From Zygnema cylindricum (lineage: Eukaryota; Streptophyta; Zygnematophyceae; Zygnematales; Zygnemataceae), in assembly GCA_037447655.1 (NCBI GenBank), contig JBBHKE010001348.1, positions 5,001 through 28,438 on the forward strand: a stretch of DNA of 23,438 bases. The letters run 5' to 3'. How positions within the stretch are numbered: position 1 is the stretch's first letter; the number at the start of each line of letters is the position of its first letter. The position numbers were made by a program, and so were the translations under genes. Of the stretch, positions 10,661 to 20,894 are shown one piece after another. Below the pieces are notes generated by a model, which saw nothing but the letters and a program-made list of their open reading frames with translations, was not told where the DNA came from and did no database searches.

Positions 10661-11477
10661 TGATACACAAGTCGAAATGTACTCAAATAAAAGTATAACA
10701 GTACAAAGGACACTATAGAAGCACACCATAAAATTGAAGCACAATTGACCAAGTCAACAATAAGATATAGCTTCTGCAGATTACCGAAAATTGCCTTTGA
10801 CAACTATATTCCCATGACTTGGATGATACAATTTTGTCTAAGTCCTAAACTAAATACTCACAGTGAGGATCTACTGATTACACTAATTAAGGTGAATGTA
10901 CTACAATACTGTTCAATGCTACGACAAAGCACTTAACTGTACTTTCCTGTTCCAAGAGTACTTCTAAAACCTATTTCACTATTTCTCTAAATCTGAATAG
11001 TGCCACACTATTTTCAAATAAACTAAACTACAAAACCTTGTTTCCCAGATATATAGAAATAGAGAATCCTACATTAAATGATCCAGGTGCTTAATCAGTA
11101 GCAGTCGATAGTATCCAGCTGACTGTCGTCGTGTAGTACGAAGCACTTGAGTCCGTACAAATGTGCTTCTTCACTTGTGGTCCCTCATAAATCGCATCCG
11201 TCAATATATTATCCATTCACGACCGTTATGGTTGATCGTACCATTCATTCCCATATATGTGGTTTATATTCCGTCCGTCTGATTCCGTCAATCCGCTCGT
11301 CAATCGCTCGACGCGTGTAAGTGGTCTTCAACGTTTTTCCGTGAAACCTGCATACCCCTTCTCTTTCTAACACGTGTCTCTATGACTGTACAATACACTT
11401 ACTTTCCTTTTTGTTACTGTAACAATATTTGAGGTAAGTATTACAACCTTTCATTCCTAAAATATTATAAGTCCTCA
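10661..11477 (-). repeat. LTR (3' LTR of the copia element, also 5' LTR of a second copy)
   Basis: Homologous along its length to 15810-16606; shared words include CTGATTACACTAATTAA and TGAGGTAAGTATT (11430-11442). On the + strand it runs from TG to CA. A purine tract borders its right side, as expected for a 3' LTR. A gag leader and start codon border its left side, as expected for a 5' LTR. The boundaries are my best reading from the TG/CA ends and may be off by tens of bases. Confidence 0.75.
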
Positions 11478-11489
11478 TTCTCCCCTCAC
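11478..11489 (-). other. Polypurine tract of the copia element
   Basis: On the - strand it reads GTGAGGGGAGAA, directly before the LTR start TGAGGACTTA. It is the expected site for priming plus-strand DNA synthesis. Similar tracts precede the LTR-like starts near 16624 and 20905 on the + strand. Confidence 0.65.
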
Positions 11490-11559
11490 AGCTCTATCTA
11501 CTGGGCTAAAGATATCCAATTTCAACACTCTCGTAAATCTTTAGACTTAGTCACTCACT

Positions 11560-13110
11560 CAGCCCAACAGCCTTCTTACAAAACTGTATTTTAGGAGCAA
11601 GAAAAGGTTTCGTTAGCATGTCATCTATCATATTCTCATCCGGTAAATAACACAATTTTACAACTCTTGCAAGTACATTTTCCTTGACAAAATGGAGTCT
11701 GACATTCATGTGTTTGCTCTTAAGGTGGTGGCTTGGGTTGGGTGCAATAGTAATGGCCGCTTAGTTGTCACACTTGATAACTTGAGGTCGAGTCTGCATG
11801 AATCTAAGTTCTTGTAAAATGGATTTAACCCATAGAAGTTTTTTGAGTACAGAAACTGCTCCCATGTATTATGATTCTATTGTAGATTGTGCTGTAACCT
11901 TTTGCAACTTGCTGCTCAACAGCAGGTTCCATCTCCAATCTTTAGGACAAAGCCGGTTGTAGATTTTCGTCTTGGCATGTCCCCATAGCTGGCGTTGCTC
12001 CAAGTCTGTATTTTTACTTCTCCGCCTCCGAGTACTAGCCTGAGATCCCGAAAACCTAGAAGGTATGGTTTAAAACCCAATTTGCTGCTTCCTACTCTGC
12101 TCTTTTAGGATTTTGTAGACTTTTGCTGAAGACCCCACAGTTGCCGCAACACCGGGTCTTGTAGAGTTCATAAAATATATGAGACTTCCGGCTACCTGTC
12201 TGTATGGTTTTGTGGACATAAAAGCTTCGTCCCCTGACTCTAGACTCTCGGTGACCGTTATGTCTGAGTCTGAATTTCTTCCATCCAGTTTTTCTCTAAA
12301 TTCAATGGGAGTTACAAAGCCTTTTGCATCCATCATCTGAATTTTTTGAAGCATGTTACCTATTGCTTCTTTTTGAGTTAGCACAATCAATCTTTTATTT
12401 TTGTTTCTTTCTTCTTGTGTGCCTAAGATATACTTCGCTTCACCAAGGTCCTTCATCTCAGATTTAGATCTAAAGGCTGCCTTTATGTGGTTAATTTCAT
12501 CCATTGATTTGCTGATTAGAAGTAAGTCATCGACATATATAGCAATGTAAAGTATCCCATCCTTCCCTTCTAAGACATAAACTGAATGATTTGAACTAAT
12601 TCTTTTATAGAGTGTAGTCGACTAAAATCTAAGTCCAGTAAAAAACGCATCTAGCTTAATGTTCCATTATCTACGGGCTTGTTTTAGCCCATACAAGGAT
12701 TTTATCAGTTTACAAACTAAGTGTTATTTTCTTTTCTCTTCATACATTTCAAGTTGTTTCATACATATAGTTTCTTCTGATTCTCTATGCAGAAAATTTG
12801 TTTTTACGTCCATCTGATGGACCCCAATATTTTCTATAGCAGCTAGACTCAGCAAAATTCTGACAGTAGGAAATCTATCAACTGGAGAGAAGATTTCCTC
12901 AAAGTCAATACCTTTTATTTGATTCTATCCCTTTGCCACAAGTCTGGATTTATACCTTTCCATGGTGTTGTCCGGGTTTAACTTCATTTTAAACACCCAT
13001 TTGCTCCCAATGGCTTTTCTAGCTGGAGGAAGATCCACCAGCTCCCACGTTTGCGCCTCCATAATTGACTTCATTTCCTCGTTCATCGCTTTAATCTTGT
13101 GATTTCTCTC
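11560..13110 (-). pseudogene. Copia reverse transcriptase and RNase H, broken
   Basis: The RVT_2-type reverse transcriptase begins with an EAQTWELVDLP-like and a GSKWVFK-like segment near 13060-12960. It carries the catalytic YVDD at 12526-12537. A clean stretch of 144 codons (12504-12070) covers the thumb region, with KDLGEAKYILG and the YRQVAGSLIY segment. After a frame change, the RNase H part (about 11990-11590) shows a degraded AQSTIES, VIKCDN, KHMNVRLHFVKE and MLTKPF, the usual copia order. Several in-frame stops (for example where VAKG and QARR are each followed by a stop) show it cannot be translated whole. Confidence 0.88.
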
Positions 13111-13489
13111 CGGCGAGGAGAAGGCTTTATGAATTGAAAGTCATCCTTTGTTGATGTTGAGAAGGCAAAGTGAGAACTTGTTAGCAGACGACTGCCAGAT
13201 CTCCTTCCCCTCGAAAATTATGAGACTGAAATCGTCAACAACCTACGATTTGTCTTGTTCTGAACTGTGACAGTTGCCACATCCGATGAGGTAACAACTT
13301 GATCTGTCTGAAGAGAATCTTGTGGTGAAGCATCTGTAGTTGGATTATCCTGAAGAGGAATTGAGTTTATGTGTCAGTTGGTGGTGACAGGTGACTGTAA
13401 TGGAAAAGACAATGGTTCCATGTGATGAAAGATGACATATTTCTGCACTTGTTCCATTTGCACCTGTGTATCTTCAAATAAATCAACTG

Positions 13490-14800
13490 AATCGTGTTCA
13501 TCTTTAAGCTATATATTTCTAGTTACAATGATTTTCTTTTTATCTAAGACATATACCAAATAACCTTTTGACTGATCATCATATCCCATAAGTATGTCAG
13601 TTAAGCCTTTTAATTCCATTTTCCATCTATGTTGTGCGTTATCAAGAACAAAACACTTGCTACCAAAGACTCTAAAGTGACTAACATCTGGTTTCTTCCC
13701 TGTCCACATTTTATAGGGTGTACTGATAAGAAATCTAGAGATAATTATGTTTTTAATGTAAATCGCACAATTAAGTGCCTCAGCCCAGAATTTCATATCT
13801 AAGCCCTTGTCTGCAAGCATAGATCTATCACTTTTTATGACAGTTTTATTTAACCTTTCTAATACACCATTTTGTTCTGGTGTATATGGAACTGTCAGAT
13901 TGTGACCAATGCCTTCTTAGAGAAGAAACTGCTCAAACTCATTTGATATATATTCCCCTCCAATGTCTGATCTCAATGACAATATAGGTACTCCATGGAG
14001 TTTTTTCTGCCCATGCCTTATAGTGTTTGAAGTGAGTGAAGACCTCACTCTTATGATGCATTAAGTAAACTTTTGTGTAAGAAGAATAGTATTGGTAAAC
14101 GTCACCATATATTGAACACCTCCAGCTGATGGCACTTGAGAAGGACCAAGAATTTGAGGAAAGTGAATTAACTGTATAACTTTTTCCGAACTGTTTAGAG
14201 ATTGTTGTGGAAATGGCAATTTGTGTATCTTGCAAAGAGAGCATCCATCACAAGTTTTAACATGTTGAGCAGTAAGGGAGACATCTTCAACTTTGCGTGC
14301 ATACACCATTTTCTTAATACTATCATAGTTAATATGTCCTAGTCTTTTATACCATAGCTCATTAGATGCAGCGCTGGAATATAGAACATCGTTTTTTTAT
14401 ATTCAGGCAAATCCATCCGATACAACTTGCTTTCATCCCTAGTTCCTGAAATTGCAACTTTTCTTAGCTTACTGACAACTTGTCTTCCTCCTTTGAGGAT
14501 GACTTCAAACCCTTACTTTCTACCGATGACGTAGAGAAAAAATTCTTTTTAAAGTCTGGTAAATATAAGACATTTTGGAGAGTTCTTTTAACAAATTTTC
14601 CCCTCACATCTACAACCAAAGATACATCACCCTGAGCTTAAGTCTGAACACTCATTCCAAAAGCATAGTAGATATTCTTTGGAGGAGACGGTGTAAGACT
14701 TGAAAAAACTGCCTTGTTCCAGCACATATGTGCCAAAGCTCCTGTGTCCATTATCCACCTTGCATCTTTTGGACCTTCTATAGCTGCAGCCATATCGAAT
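13490..14800 (-). pseudogene. Copia protease and integrase, broken
   Basis: The aspartic protease active site DTGA is at 14737-14748, inside WIMDTGALAHM. The GAG-pre-integrase/HHCC zinc region has TCDGCSLCKIHKLPFP (about 14255-14208), followed by a degraded LGPSQVPSAGG segment. A second catalytic region, LRSDIGGEY-like, lies near 13980-13950 in another frame. The third catalytic glutamate is in PEQNGVLERLN (about 13888-13856). The open stretch 13820-13509 holds the integrase C-terminal part with YKMWTGKKPDVSHFRVFG and the GYDDQSKGYLVY segment. At least three frame changes and several stops separate these blocks. Confidence 0.87.
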
Positions 14801-14845
14801 AACTCTGCCTCCTCCGTGTCATCAAGGCTGAGAGAATCATCTGCA

Positions 14846-15748
14846 TCAGTTGCCGAAGCTGAGAATAGAGCGTGATGGATTGCCTAAAAAACCTTTGTAA
14901 TACGGACTTTGTTGCAATCTAAGCTTGTAGAATCTTGTTTCATTAGCTTTCTTTAATTTCGCACAATGCCTATATCCATGGCCCTTCTCTGAGCAATAGA
15001 AACAGGTTGCAGAAGACTGCCTAATATGCGTGTTATTTAACTGATTCGTATTTTGAATAAACTGATTTCTATTTTGATTGAGTTGTTTTCTGCTTTCAAA
15101 GTCTGAATTCAAAGCTTCAACACTTCTCTCTGCATTAAGGATTTTAGTTGTTGATTCCTCTTCTAAAATAAGGTTGTAAGCTAACTGAAAGGACTAGCTA
15201 GCTTTATCATTAGTTTTCAACTGAGCAGACACTTATTTCATACTACTTGGAAGACCTCTAACAAGTAAAGCTGCCTGCTGAAATTCAAGAAAAGATCCAC
15301 TTGCAAACGAGTGTGCATCAATGAGAGCACGAAAGTTATCACAATACTCCACCATACTCCCCTTGGAGTATTTTTATTCCCAAATCTGGCCAGCCACCAG
15401 AAGCTCGTCTTGCACATTTGATTTTTCAAATGCAGTTTTCAGCGAATCACAAATTTTTCTTGCCTTTTTCATTTTTAGCCGAGACATAATCAAATTTTCC
15501 GAGATACATAAAATGAGGTTGTTTCTCGCCAAGGAATTCTTCTTCACCCAAGTCGGATCTGTCTCGGCAAGGGAACTATCAAAGACCCCAAAAAGATCAG
15601 CGGTTTGAAAAGATGACTCAACCATCGCCGCCCAATATGAATACTTTTGGCCATTGAAGATGGGAATTCTTGATGAAAGGCCCATAACCTGTTGTTCTAC
15701 GACCACTGTTGCAAGAAGAGAGCCAGCAGTAGTAGTGGATGTAGACAT
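14846..15748 (-). pseudogene. Copia gag polyprotein region, three in-frame stops
   Basis: The ATG is at 15748; the first 18-20 codons are shared with the other gag starts in the window. The UBN2-type gag segment contains FNGQKYSYWAAM near the N-terminus. In-frame stops are at 15374-15376 (TAA), 15233-15235 (TAA) and 15194-15196 (TAG); the frame continues normally after each. The zinc knuckle CFYCSEKGHGYRHC (C-X2-C-X4-H-X4-C) lies at about 15012-14971. The frame ends with TGA at 14846. The protease frame is shifted relative to gag, and continuous sense coding resumes after a one-base shift near 14870. Confidence 0.88.
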
Positions 15749-15809
15749 CTACTCAACAGAAGCTATCAAGTCCCCTCACCAATAGCCAACTTCCAGATGA
15801 TACAGAATG
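15749..15809 (-). other. Retroelement leader with possible primer-binding site
   Basis: This lies between the 5' LTR end and the gag ATG. On the - strand the first bases read TGTATCATCTGG, which resembles the TGGTATCAGAG complement of initiator tRNA-Met that most plant copia elements use, with a missing base and later mismatches. The equivalent bases beside the LTR at 10661 read TGTATCATGTGG. Confidence 0.35.
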
Positions 15810-16606
15810 TGATAAAGAGGTCCAAATGTACTCAAATTCAACATAGCAGTACACATGACTGTGCGAAAGTACACCACTAAATTGGAGCAGAGTTGACCTA
15901 ATCAACTATAAGATATAGCTTTTGCAAATTACCAAAAATTGCCTTTGAGAGTTATATTCCCAAGACATGGATGATACTTTTTTGAAGTCCTAAGTTAAAC
16001 ACTCTTAGTGAGCATCTACTGATTACACTAATTAAAGTGATTGTACTAGAGTAGTGTTCTATGCTACGACAGAGTACTAAAGCTGTATTTTACTGTTCCA
16101 AGAGTACTTCAAAAACTTATTTTGCCATTTCTCTAAATCTGAATAGTGGGACACTATTTTCAAATGAACTAAACTACAAAACCTTGCTTCTCAGATATAT
16201 AGAAATAAAAACCGTACATTAAATGTTCTTGGTGCTTAGTCAGCCACGGTCGGTAGTATTCAGCTGACTGTCATCGCGTAGCACAAAGCACCTAAGTCTT
16301 TACCAGTGTGCTTCGTCACTTGTGGTCCCTTGTAAATCGCATCCATCAACGGCCACTATGGCTGACCGTACCATATATTCCCAAATATGTGGCTTTTATT
16401 CCGTCCGTCTGATTTTGTCATATACGGTCGTCAATCGCCCCACACATGCAAATGGTCTTTGGAGTTTCTCCGTAACACCAGCATACCCCTTCTCTAGCCG
16501 ACGCGTGTCTGTATGACCGTACAGTACACTCACTTTCCTTTTTGTCATTCTAACACTATTTGAGGTAAGTATTGCTGAAATAAGAAATCTTAATATTCAG
16601 TAAACA
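15810..16606 (-). repeat. 5' LTR of the copia element
   Basis: About 797 bp, similar throughout to 10661-11477. The right edge is set where it ends in TAAACA, so the LTR would start TGTTTACTGAATATT on the - strand. Promoter and poly(A) signals would lie here, but I could not place them. Directly beyond this edge a + strand polypurine tract and LTR start appear. Confidence 0.75.
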
Positions 16607-16868
16607 TAGCTGTGAGGAGAGACCAAGTACTTAGAATATTATTGGTCTAGGTAAGTTGTAATACTTACCTCATTTAGTGTGACAGTAGCAGTAGTACTTT
16701 TGAGTGTATTGTACTTCTGCAAGGACACGCGTCAGAAAATGAACATCTTACGGGTTTTACGGAAAGGTGCCGACACACTTTACCACGCGTCATACATCGA
16801 ATGAATACAGTTGAAGAATCGGACGGACGAAGACTCAACCGATTGTCCGCGAAGATAGTGGTACAACA
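16607..16868 (+). mobile_element. Polypurine tract and LTR start of a related element in opposite orientation
   Basis: GTGAGGAGAGACC at 16612-16624 corresponds to the purine tract of the - strand element. It is followed by ACTTAGAATATTATTGG and AATACTTACCTCA (16660-16672), the exact complement of TGAGGTAAGTATT in both LTRs of the - element. Similarity continues through ACGCGTCAGAAA to TCGGACGGACGAAG (about 16819), where this LTR copy gives way to satellite DNA. It is diverged from the - element LTRs but in the same order. Confidence 0.7.
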
Positions 16869-18163
16869 TTCAACGGTTTCCGAGTTCATTTTACCTCTTT
16901 TTGTGAGAGCTAACAATAAAAGTTGTTTGTTACAAATATCTTTGTTAGTGCAAACTCAAATTTGTGATAGACACATGGTTTAGTGTTTTTTCTTACTCTC
17001 TTTGTGTGCATTAACAATAAACCTTATTCGTTAATATTTTTTTTGTTAAAGCAAACACAAATTTGTGCAACAAACATAGTTGAGGTTTTTTATTACTGTT
17101 TTTATGAGGGTAATAATAAACGTAGTTCGTTACAAGATATTATTGTTATCGCAAACACAAATTTGAGTTATGAAAATGGTTGAGAGTTTATTTTACCTTT
17201 TTTTGTGAGTGCAAACAATAAACAGTATATGTTTCAAATATTTTTGTCAACGCAAACTCAAATTTGTGATAAAATTATGGTTTAGGGGTTTTTCTAACTC
17301 TTTTTGTGTGCGTTAACAATAAACTTTATTCGTTAAATTTTTTGTTGTTAACGCAAACATAAATTTGTGTTGCAAACACAGTTGGGGGTTTTAATTTAGT
17401 TTTTTTGTGAGGGTAAAAATAAACGTTGTTTGTTACAACATATTATTGTTAGCACAAACACATTTTTGTGTTGTAAATATGGTTTAGAGTTTACTTAAAC
17501 AATTTTTGTTGGCGCTTACAATATAAAGTGTTTGTTGCCAATATTGTTGTTAGTGCAAACACAAAGTTGTGTTGAAAACATGGTTTCCGAGTTTATTTTA
17601 CCTCTTTTTATGAGTGCGAGCAATAAACGGTGTATGTTGCAAATATCTTTCTTAGCACAAACTCAAATTTGTGATAAAAACTTGGTTTAGGGTTTTTTCT
17701 AACTCTCTTTGTGTGCGTTAACAATAAACTTTATTCGTTAATATTTTGTTGTTAACGCAATCACAAATTTGTGTTGCAAACATAGTTTAGGGTTTTTTTT
17801 TACTTTTTTTATGAGGGTAATAAAAAACGTTGTTCGATACAAGATATTATTGTTAGCGCAAACACAAATTTGAGTTATAAACATGGTTGAGAGTTTATTT
17901 GAACATTTTTTGTGGGCGCTAACAATATAAAATGTTTGTTGCCAATATTGTTGTAAGGGCAAACACAAAGTTGTGTTTCAAATATGGTTCGGAGTTTCTT
18001 TTACCTCTTTTTGTGAGAGCTAACAATTAAAAGTTGTTTGTTATAGATATCTTTGTCAACGCAAACTCTAATATGTGATAGAAACATGGTTTAGGGTTTA
18101 TCTTTACTCTCTCTTTGTGTCCGTTAACAAAAAGATTTATTCGTTAATATTTTTGTTGTTAAT
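16869..18163 (+). repeat. Satellite array 1: ~101-bp monomers in a ~404-bp higher-order repeat
   Basis: Four monomer types follow each other. They are recognised by their starts GTGAGAGCTAACAATAAAAG, GTGTGCGTTAACAATAAAC, ATGAGGGTAATAATAAACG and GTGGGCGCTAACAATATAAAG. Type 1 occurs at 16903, 17205, 17610 and 18013; the last two intervals are 405 and 403 bp, and the first lacks one monomer. Each monomer has a dyad of the form GCTAACAATA … TATTGTTAGCG. Short open frames across it are spurious. Confidence 0.92.
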
Positions 18164-18429
18164 GTTGTTTTTGAAAATATATTTTCGTGCGTACGCGACA
18201 TTTTTTGTTCGCTTGCGACGTTTCGTGCGTAAATCGGCAACACGTGTAGTGTGGAAGTTCAGATAGTTTCGAGAATTGGGGGAGCAAATGTACGCATAAA
18301 TTAAAGTGACGCAAAAGATTACTTGAGTGGCGCAAACAATTATTGTGAAATCGACGGCAGGTCGTGAAGCGATCCGATAAGAAATAATTGTCATGAGTGA
18401 AACAAAACAAAACACGATAAGCGGCGAAG
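18164..18429 (+). other. Unassigned spacer between satellite array 1 and an LTR fragment
   Basis: It is richer in CG dinucleotides than its surroundings (GTGCGTACGCGAC near 18188). No gene or repeat is recognised. It may be part of an LTR not shared with the - strand copies. Confidence 0.4.
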
Positions 18430-19170
18430 GACGTGGTTTTGTACGGACACGATCTTAATGTTATTTTGGAACGAGGATGACGCTCACATACAAGTGTCGA
18501 GTATCGAACAAGCGTATTAGCAAAATCGGACAGGCAAAGTCTGAACCGGACATCTGGGAAATATATTGTACAAAATTCAATATGTAACGTTGATTTGAAT
18601 CGTGTCAACGGACGCGATTTGCGCAGGACCACAAATGACGAAGCACGCCGTACGCACTTAGGTGTTTCGTACCGCACGACCACAGATGGTTGGATTTATA
18701 TGACCGATGGTGACTAAGCATCGATAACACTTTTTATACGGACGTATATTTTTAAATATTTGGAAAACATTTGTTTGTAGTTTAGTGCATTATAAAATAG
18801 TGCTACGCTGTTTAATTAACGGCAAGTAGCAATTAGGGTTTGGACGTACCTCAAGTACATTAAACGTACATTGTTTTGATCGTGTACCGTACTTAGTGAC
18901 AGGCGTAGCTCTAAGATAAGTGTAGGACCCAGTTGGTTACTCTGTGAGTATAAGTTGTAGGACTTAGATTATTTTGATTATCACAGCTGAGTTTATCAAA
19001 GACATGGCAAACTTTTTTTCTGCAACTTTGACCTATTAGTGTGATCACTCTGATTGTTATTTTAATGCGAAACTTTGTGAATATATTTTATAATCTAGTA
19101 AATATATGTGTCTAAAGTTTCAATCTGTTTTGTTGTTTCTGTAGAATTCTGTGAGGAGTCTACCTGGTTG
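18430..19170 (+). mobile_element. LTR end, leader and degraded gag start of a related + strand element
   Basis: From about 18520 the order follows the complement of the - element LTR: CAAAATCGGACAGGC, GACGCGATTTGCGCAGGACC, GACCACAAATGACGAAGCAC, GGTGACTAAGCA and TTTGTAGTTTAGTGCATT. Near 19147 GAATTCTGTGAGGAGTCTAC aligns with GAATTCTGTGATGTCTACTC, the gag start at 21678, but the ATG is lost. The LTR end is not fixed. Confidence 0.65.
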
Positions 19171-19234
19171 ATTTGGTAAGCTGTCAACTGTTTTTGGGAA
19201 ACTCTGCAGCTCATATCTTTCGGATGCCTTGGTG

Positions 19235-19411
19235 GATTTGGCTTTAACAATGAAAGTTTACATTATTTAAAATATACTGCATGCTGGTGAAGTTTCAGCT
19301 GCTTTTGGTTATTATAGAGTAATATGTGCTGTCTGAAACACAGCTGATTTTGGGGGTAGTCTGTGGTGCTTCCAAGAGTAATCCAATGCTGAAATAGGCT
19401 ATGGACAACAG
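19235..19411 (+). repeat. Left arm of ~175-bp inverted repeat around satellite array 2
   Basis: It pairs with 20153-20327. The inner ~85 bp are strongest: GTGCTGTCTGAAACAC, CTGAAATAGGCT and GGACAACAG all have complements in the right arm. The outer part matches more loosely, through AATATACTGCAT and GATTTGGC. Confidence 0.85.
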
Positions 19412-20152
19412 TTAACGAAACACAAATTCGTATTGCAAATATATTTGAGGGTTTTTTTTTATTGTTCTTGTGATGGTAATAATAAACGTTGTTCGTTACA
19501 AGAGATTATTGTTAGCGCAAACTCAAATTTGAGTTATAAACATGGTTGAGAGTTTATTTGAACATTTTTTGTTGGCGCTAACAATAAAAAGTGTTTGTTG
19601 CGAATATTGTTGTTATCGCAAACACAAATTTGAGTTATAAACATGGTTGAGAGTTTTTTTGAACATTTTTTGTGAGAGCTAACAATAAAAGTTGTTTGTT
19701 GCAAATATCTTTGTCAAAGCAAACTCAAATATGTGATAGAAACAAGATTTGGGATTTTTTCTAACTCTCTTTGTGCGCGTTAAAAATAAACTTCATCGTT
19801 ATAATTTTTGTTGTTATCGCAAACACAAATTTTTGTTAAACATAGTTGAGGGTTTTGCTTTACTGTTTTTGTGAGGGTAATAGTAAACGTTGTTCGTTAC
19901 AAGATATTATTGTTAGCGCAAACACAAAGTTATGTTTCAAACATAGTTTCCGAGTTTGTATTACCTCTTTTCGTGAGAGCTAACAGTAAAAGTTTTTTGT
20001 TGCAAACATGTTTGTTAGCGCAAACACAAATCTGAGTTATAAACATGGTTGAGAGTTTAATTTAACAAATTTTGTGGGCACTAACAATATAAAGTGTTTG
20101 TTTCCAATATTTTTACTAGCAAAAACATAAATTGTGTTGCAAACATGGTTTC
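19412..20152 (+). repeat. Satellite array 2: same ~101-bp monomers, shuffled order
   Basis: The array starts inside a type 2 monomer (TTAACGAAACACAAATTCG) and ends inside type 4. In between, types 3, 4, 1, 2 and hybrids occur without the regular four-monomer order of array 1. Some units join the front of one type to the back of another (for example a type 4 start with a type 3 end near 19575-19665), suggesting recombination within the array. The inverted-repeat arms begin exactly at both edges. Confidence 0.88.
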
Positions 20153-20327
20153 CTGTTGTCCAAAGCCTATTTCAGCCATGGATTACCCAAGGAAGACACC
20201 CACAAACTACCCCAAAAACAGTCGTGTTTTAGACAGCACAAATTACTCCACAGTTAATAAAAACTGTTCAAACTCTGCAAATATGCAGTATATCCTAGAC
20301 AATGTATCCTACACAATAAGGCAAATC
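20153..20327 (+). repeat. Right arm of the inverted repeat around satellite array 2
   Basis: CTGTTGTCC, AGCCTATTTCAG, GTGTTTTAGACAGCAC and ATGCAGTATAT are complements of words in the left arm, in mirrored order. An open frame of 101 codons overlaps it (20094-20399), but because it begins in satellite and continues in the arm it is unlikely to be a gene. Confidence 0.85.
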
Positions 20328-20371
20328 AAACAGACAAAACTCTACGCTTCAACAAATAAATTAAAAAAGTA

Positions 20372-20860
20372 CGGACGCAGGAATGAACAGCGGATATAAA
20401 TCGAGTCGACGGATGCAATTCGTAATAGGACCACATTAGAAATGTTACTGGACGCGTGTCGTCCAGCGTAAATAAGTATTTTAGATCTTACAGCAATCCT
20501 CGAATCCTGTAATTGACCTGCATAGACAAATACTTGATCGTTCGATCATGCGTACATCGACAGCGTAGGAAATCAGACGGGACCACGGTTTACTAAGCAA
20601 GTCGCGTCAGTTTGCATAACCAACTTGCTTCCAGTAGATTTCAGCTTTGAACGTACAGACTTTTGGACGGGTTCGCCAATTGCTGACTAAACAAGTGGCA
20701 CATTTTAAGTACGGCCACTATTTTTAAATATCTGAAGCAACGTAAAATTGTACGTAGTGAATTAATATTTAGTGTTACAATATTGAAAAAAGATAGAAGC
20801 TATAATTAGGGTTTGGATGTACTTCCAGTGGTAAGTAAAGTCTAAAGCTGTAAGGGAGTG
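20372..20860 (+). mobile_element. LTR fragment, same family
   Basis: GTCGACGGATGCAATTCGTA and AGGACCACATTAGAAATG parallel the LTR segments at 18602-18640. GCTGACTAAACAAGTGGCAC, TTAAGTACGG, TTTTTAAATAT and AGGGTTTGGATGTAC parallel 18710-18850. It has extra sequence between these blocks compared with the copy at 18430, including AAATCAGACGGGACCAC, so it is rearranged. Confidence 0.62.
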
Positions 20861-20894
20861 TTGTTTTGAAAGTAGTCCTCACTAAGCTTCATAG

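Larger units (their letters stand above)
10661..16606 (-). mobile_element. Ty1/copia LTR retrotransposon, decayed, both LTRs present
   Basis: Reading from right to left: 5' LTR (15810-16606), leader, gag, protease, integrase, reverse transcriptase, RNase H, purine tract (11478-11489) and 3' LTR (10661-11477). Integrase before reverse transcriptase is the Ty1/copia order. The ~5.95-kb length and single gag-pol layout fit the superfamily. Nonsense codons and frameshifts occur throughout, and the two LTRs differ at many positions (roughly one base in five by eye), so the insertion is old. No clear target-site duplication was found, because both flanks are related retroelement sequence. Confidence 0.9.

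Noticed and set aside
11560-15748. Stop codons reassigned to sense (alternative genetic code)
   Set aside because: Stops in the retroelement fall at several different expected residues and mix with frameshifts, while Era uses CAA/CAG for glutamine and ends normally with TAA.
18159-18683. Antisense open frame of 174 codons
   Set aside because: It runs antisense through an LTR fragment and the spacer; C/R-rich composition and no similarity to gag or pol.
20094-20399. Open frame of 101 codons
   Set aside because: It begins inside satellite array 2 and crosses the inverted-repeat arm, whose mirror copy is not open.
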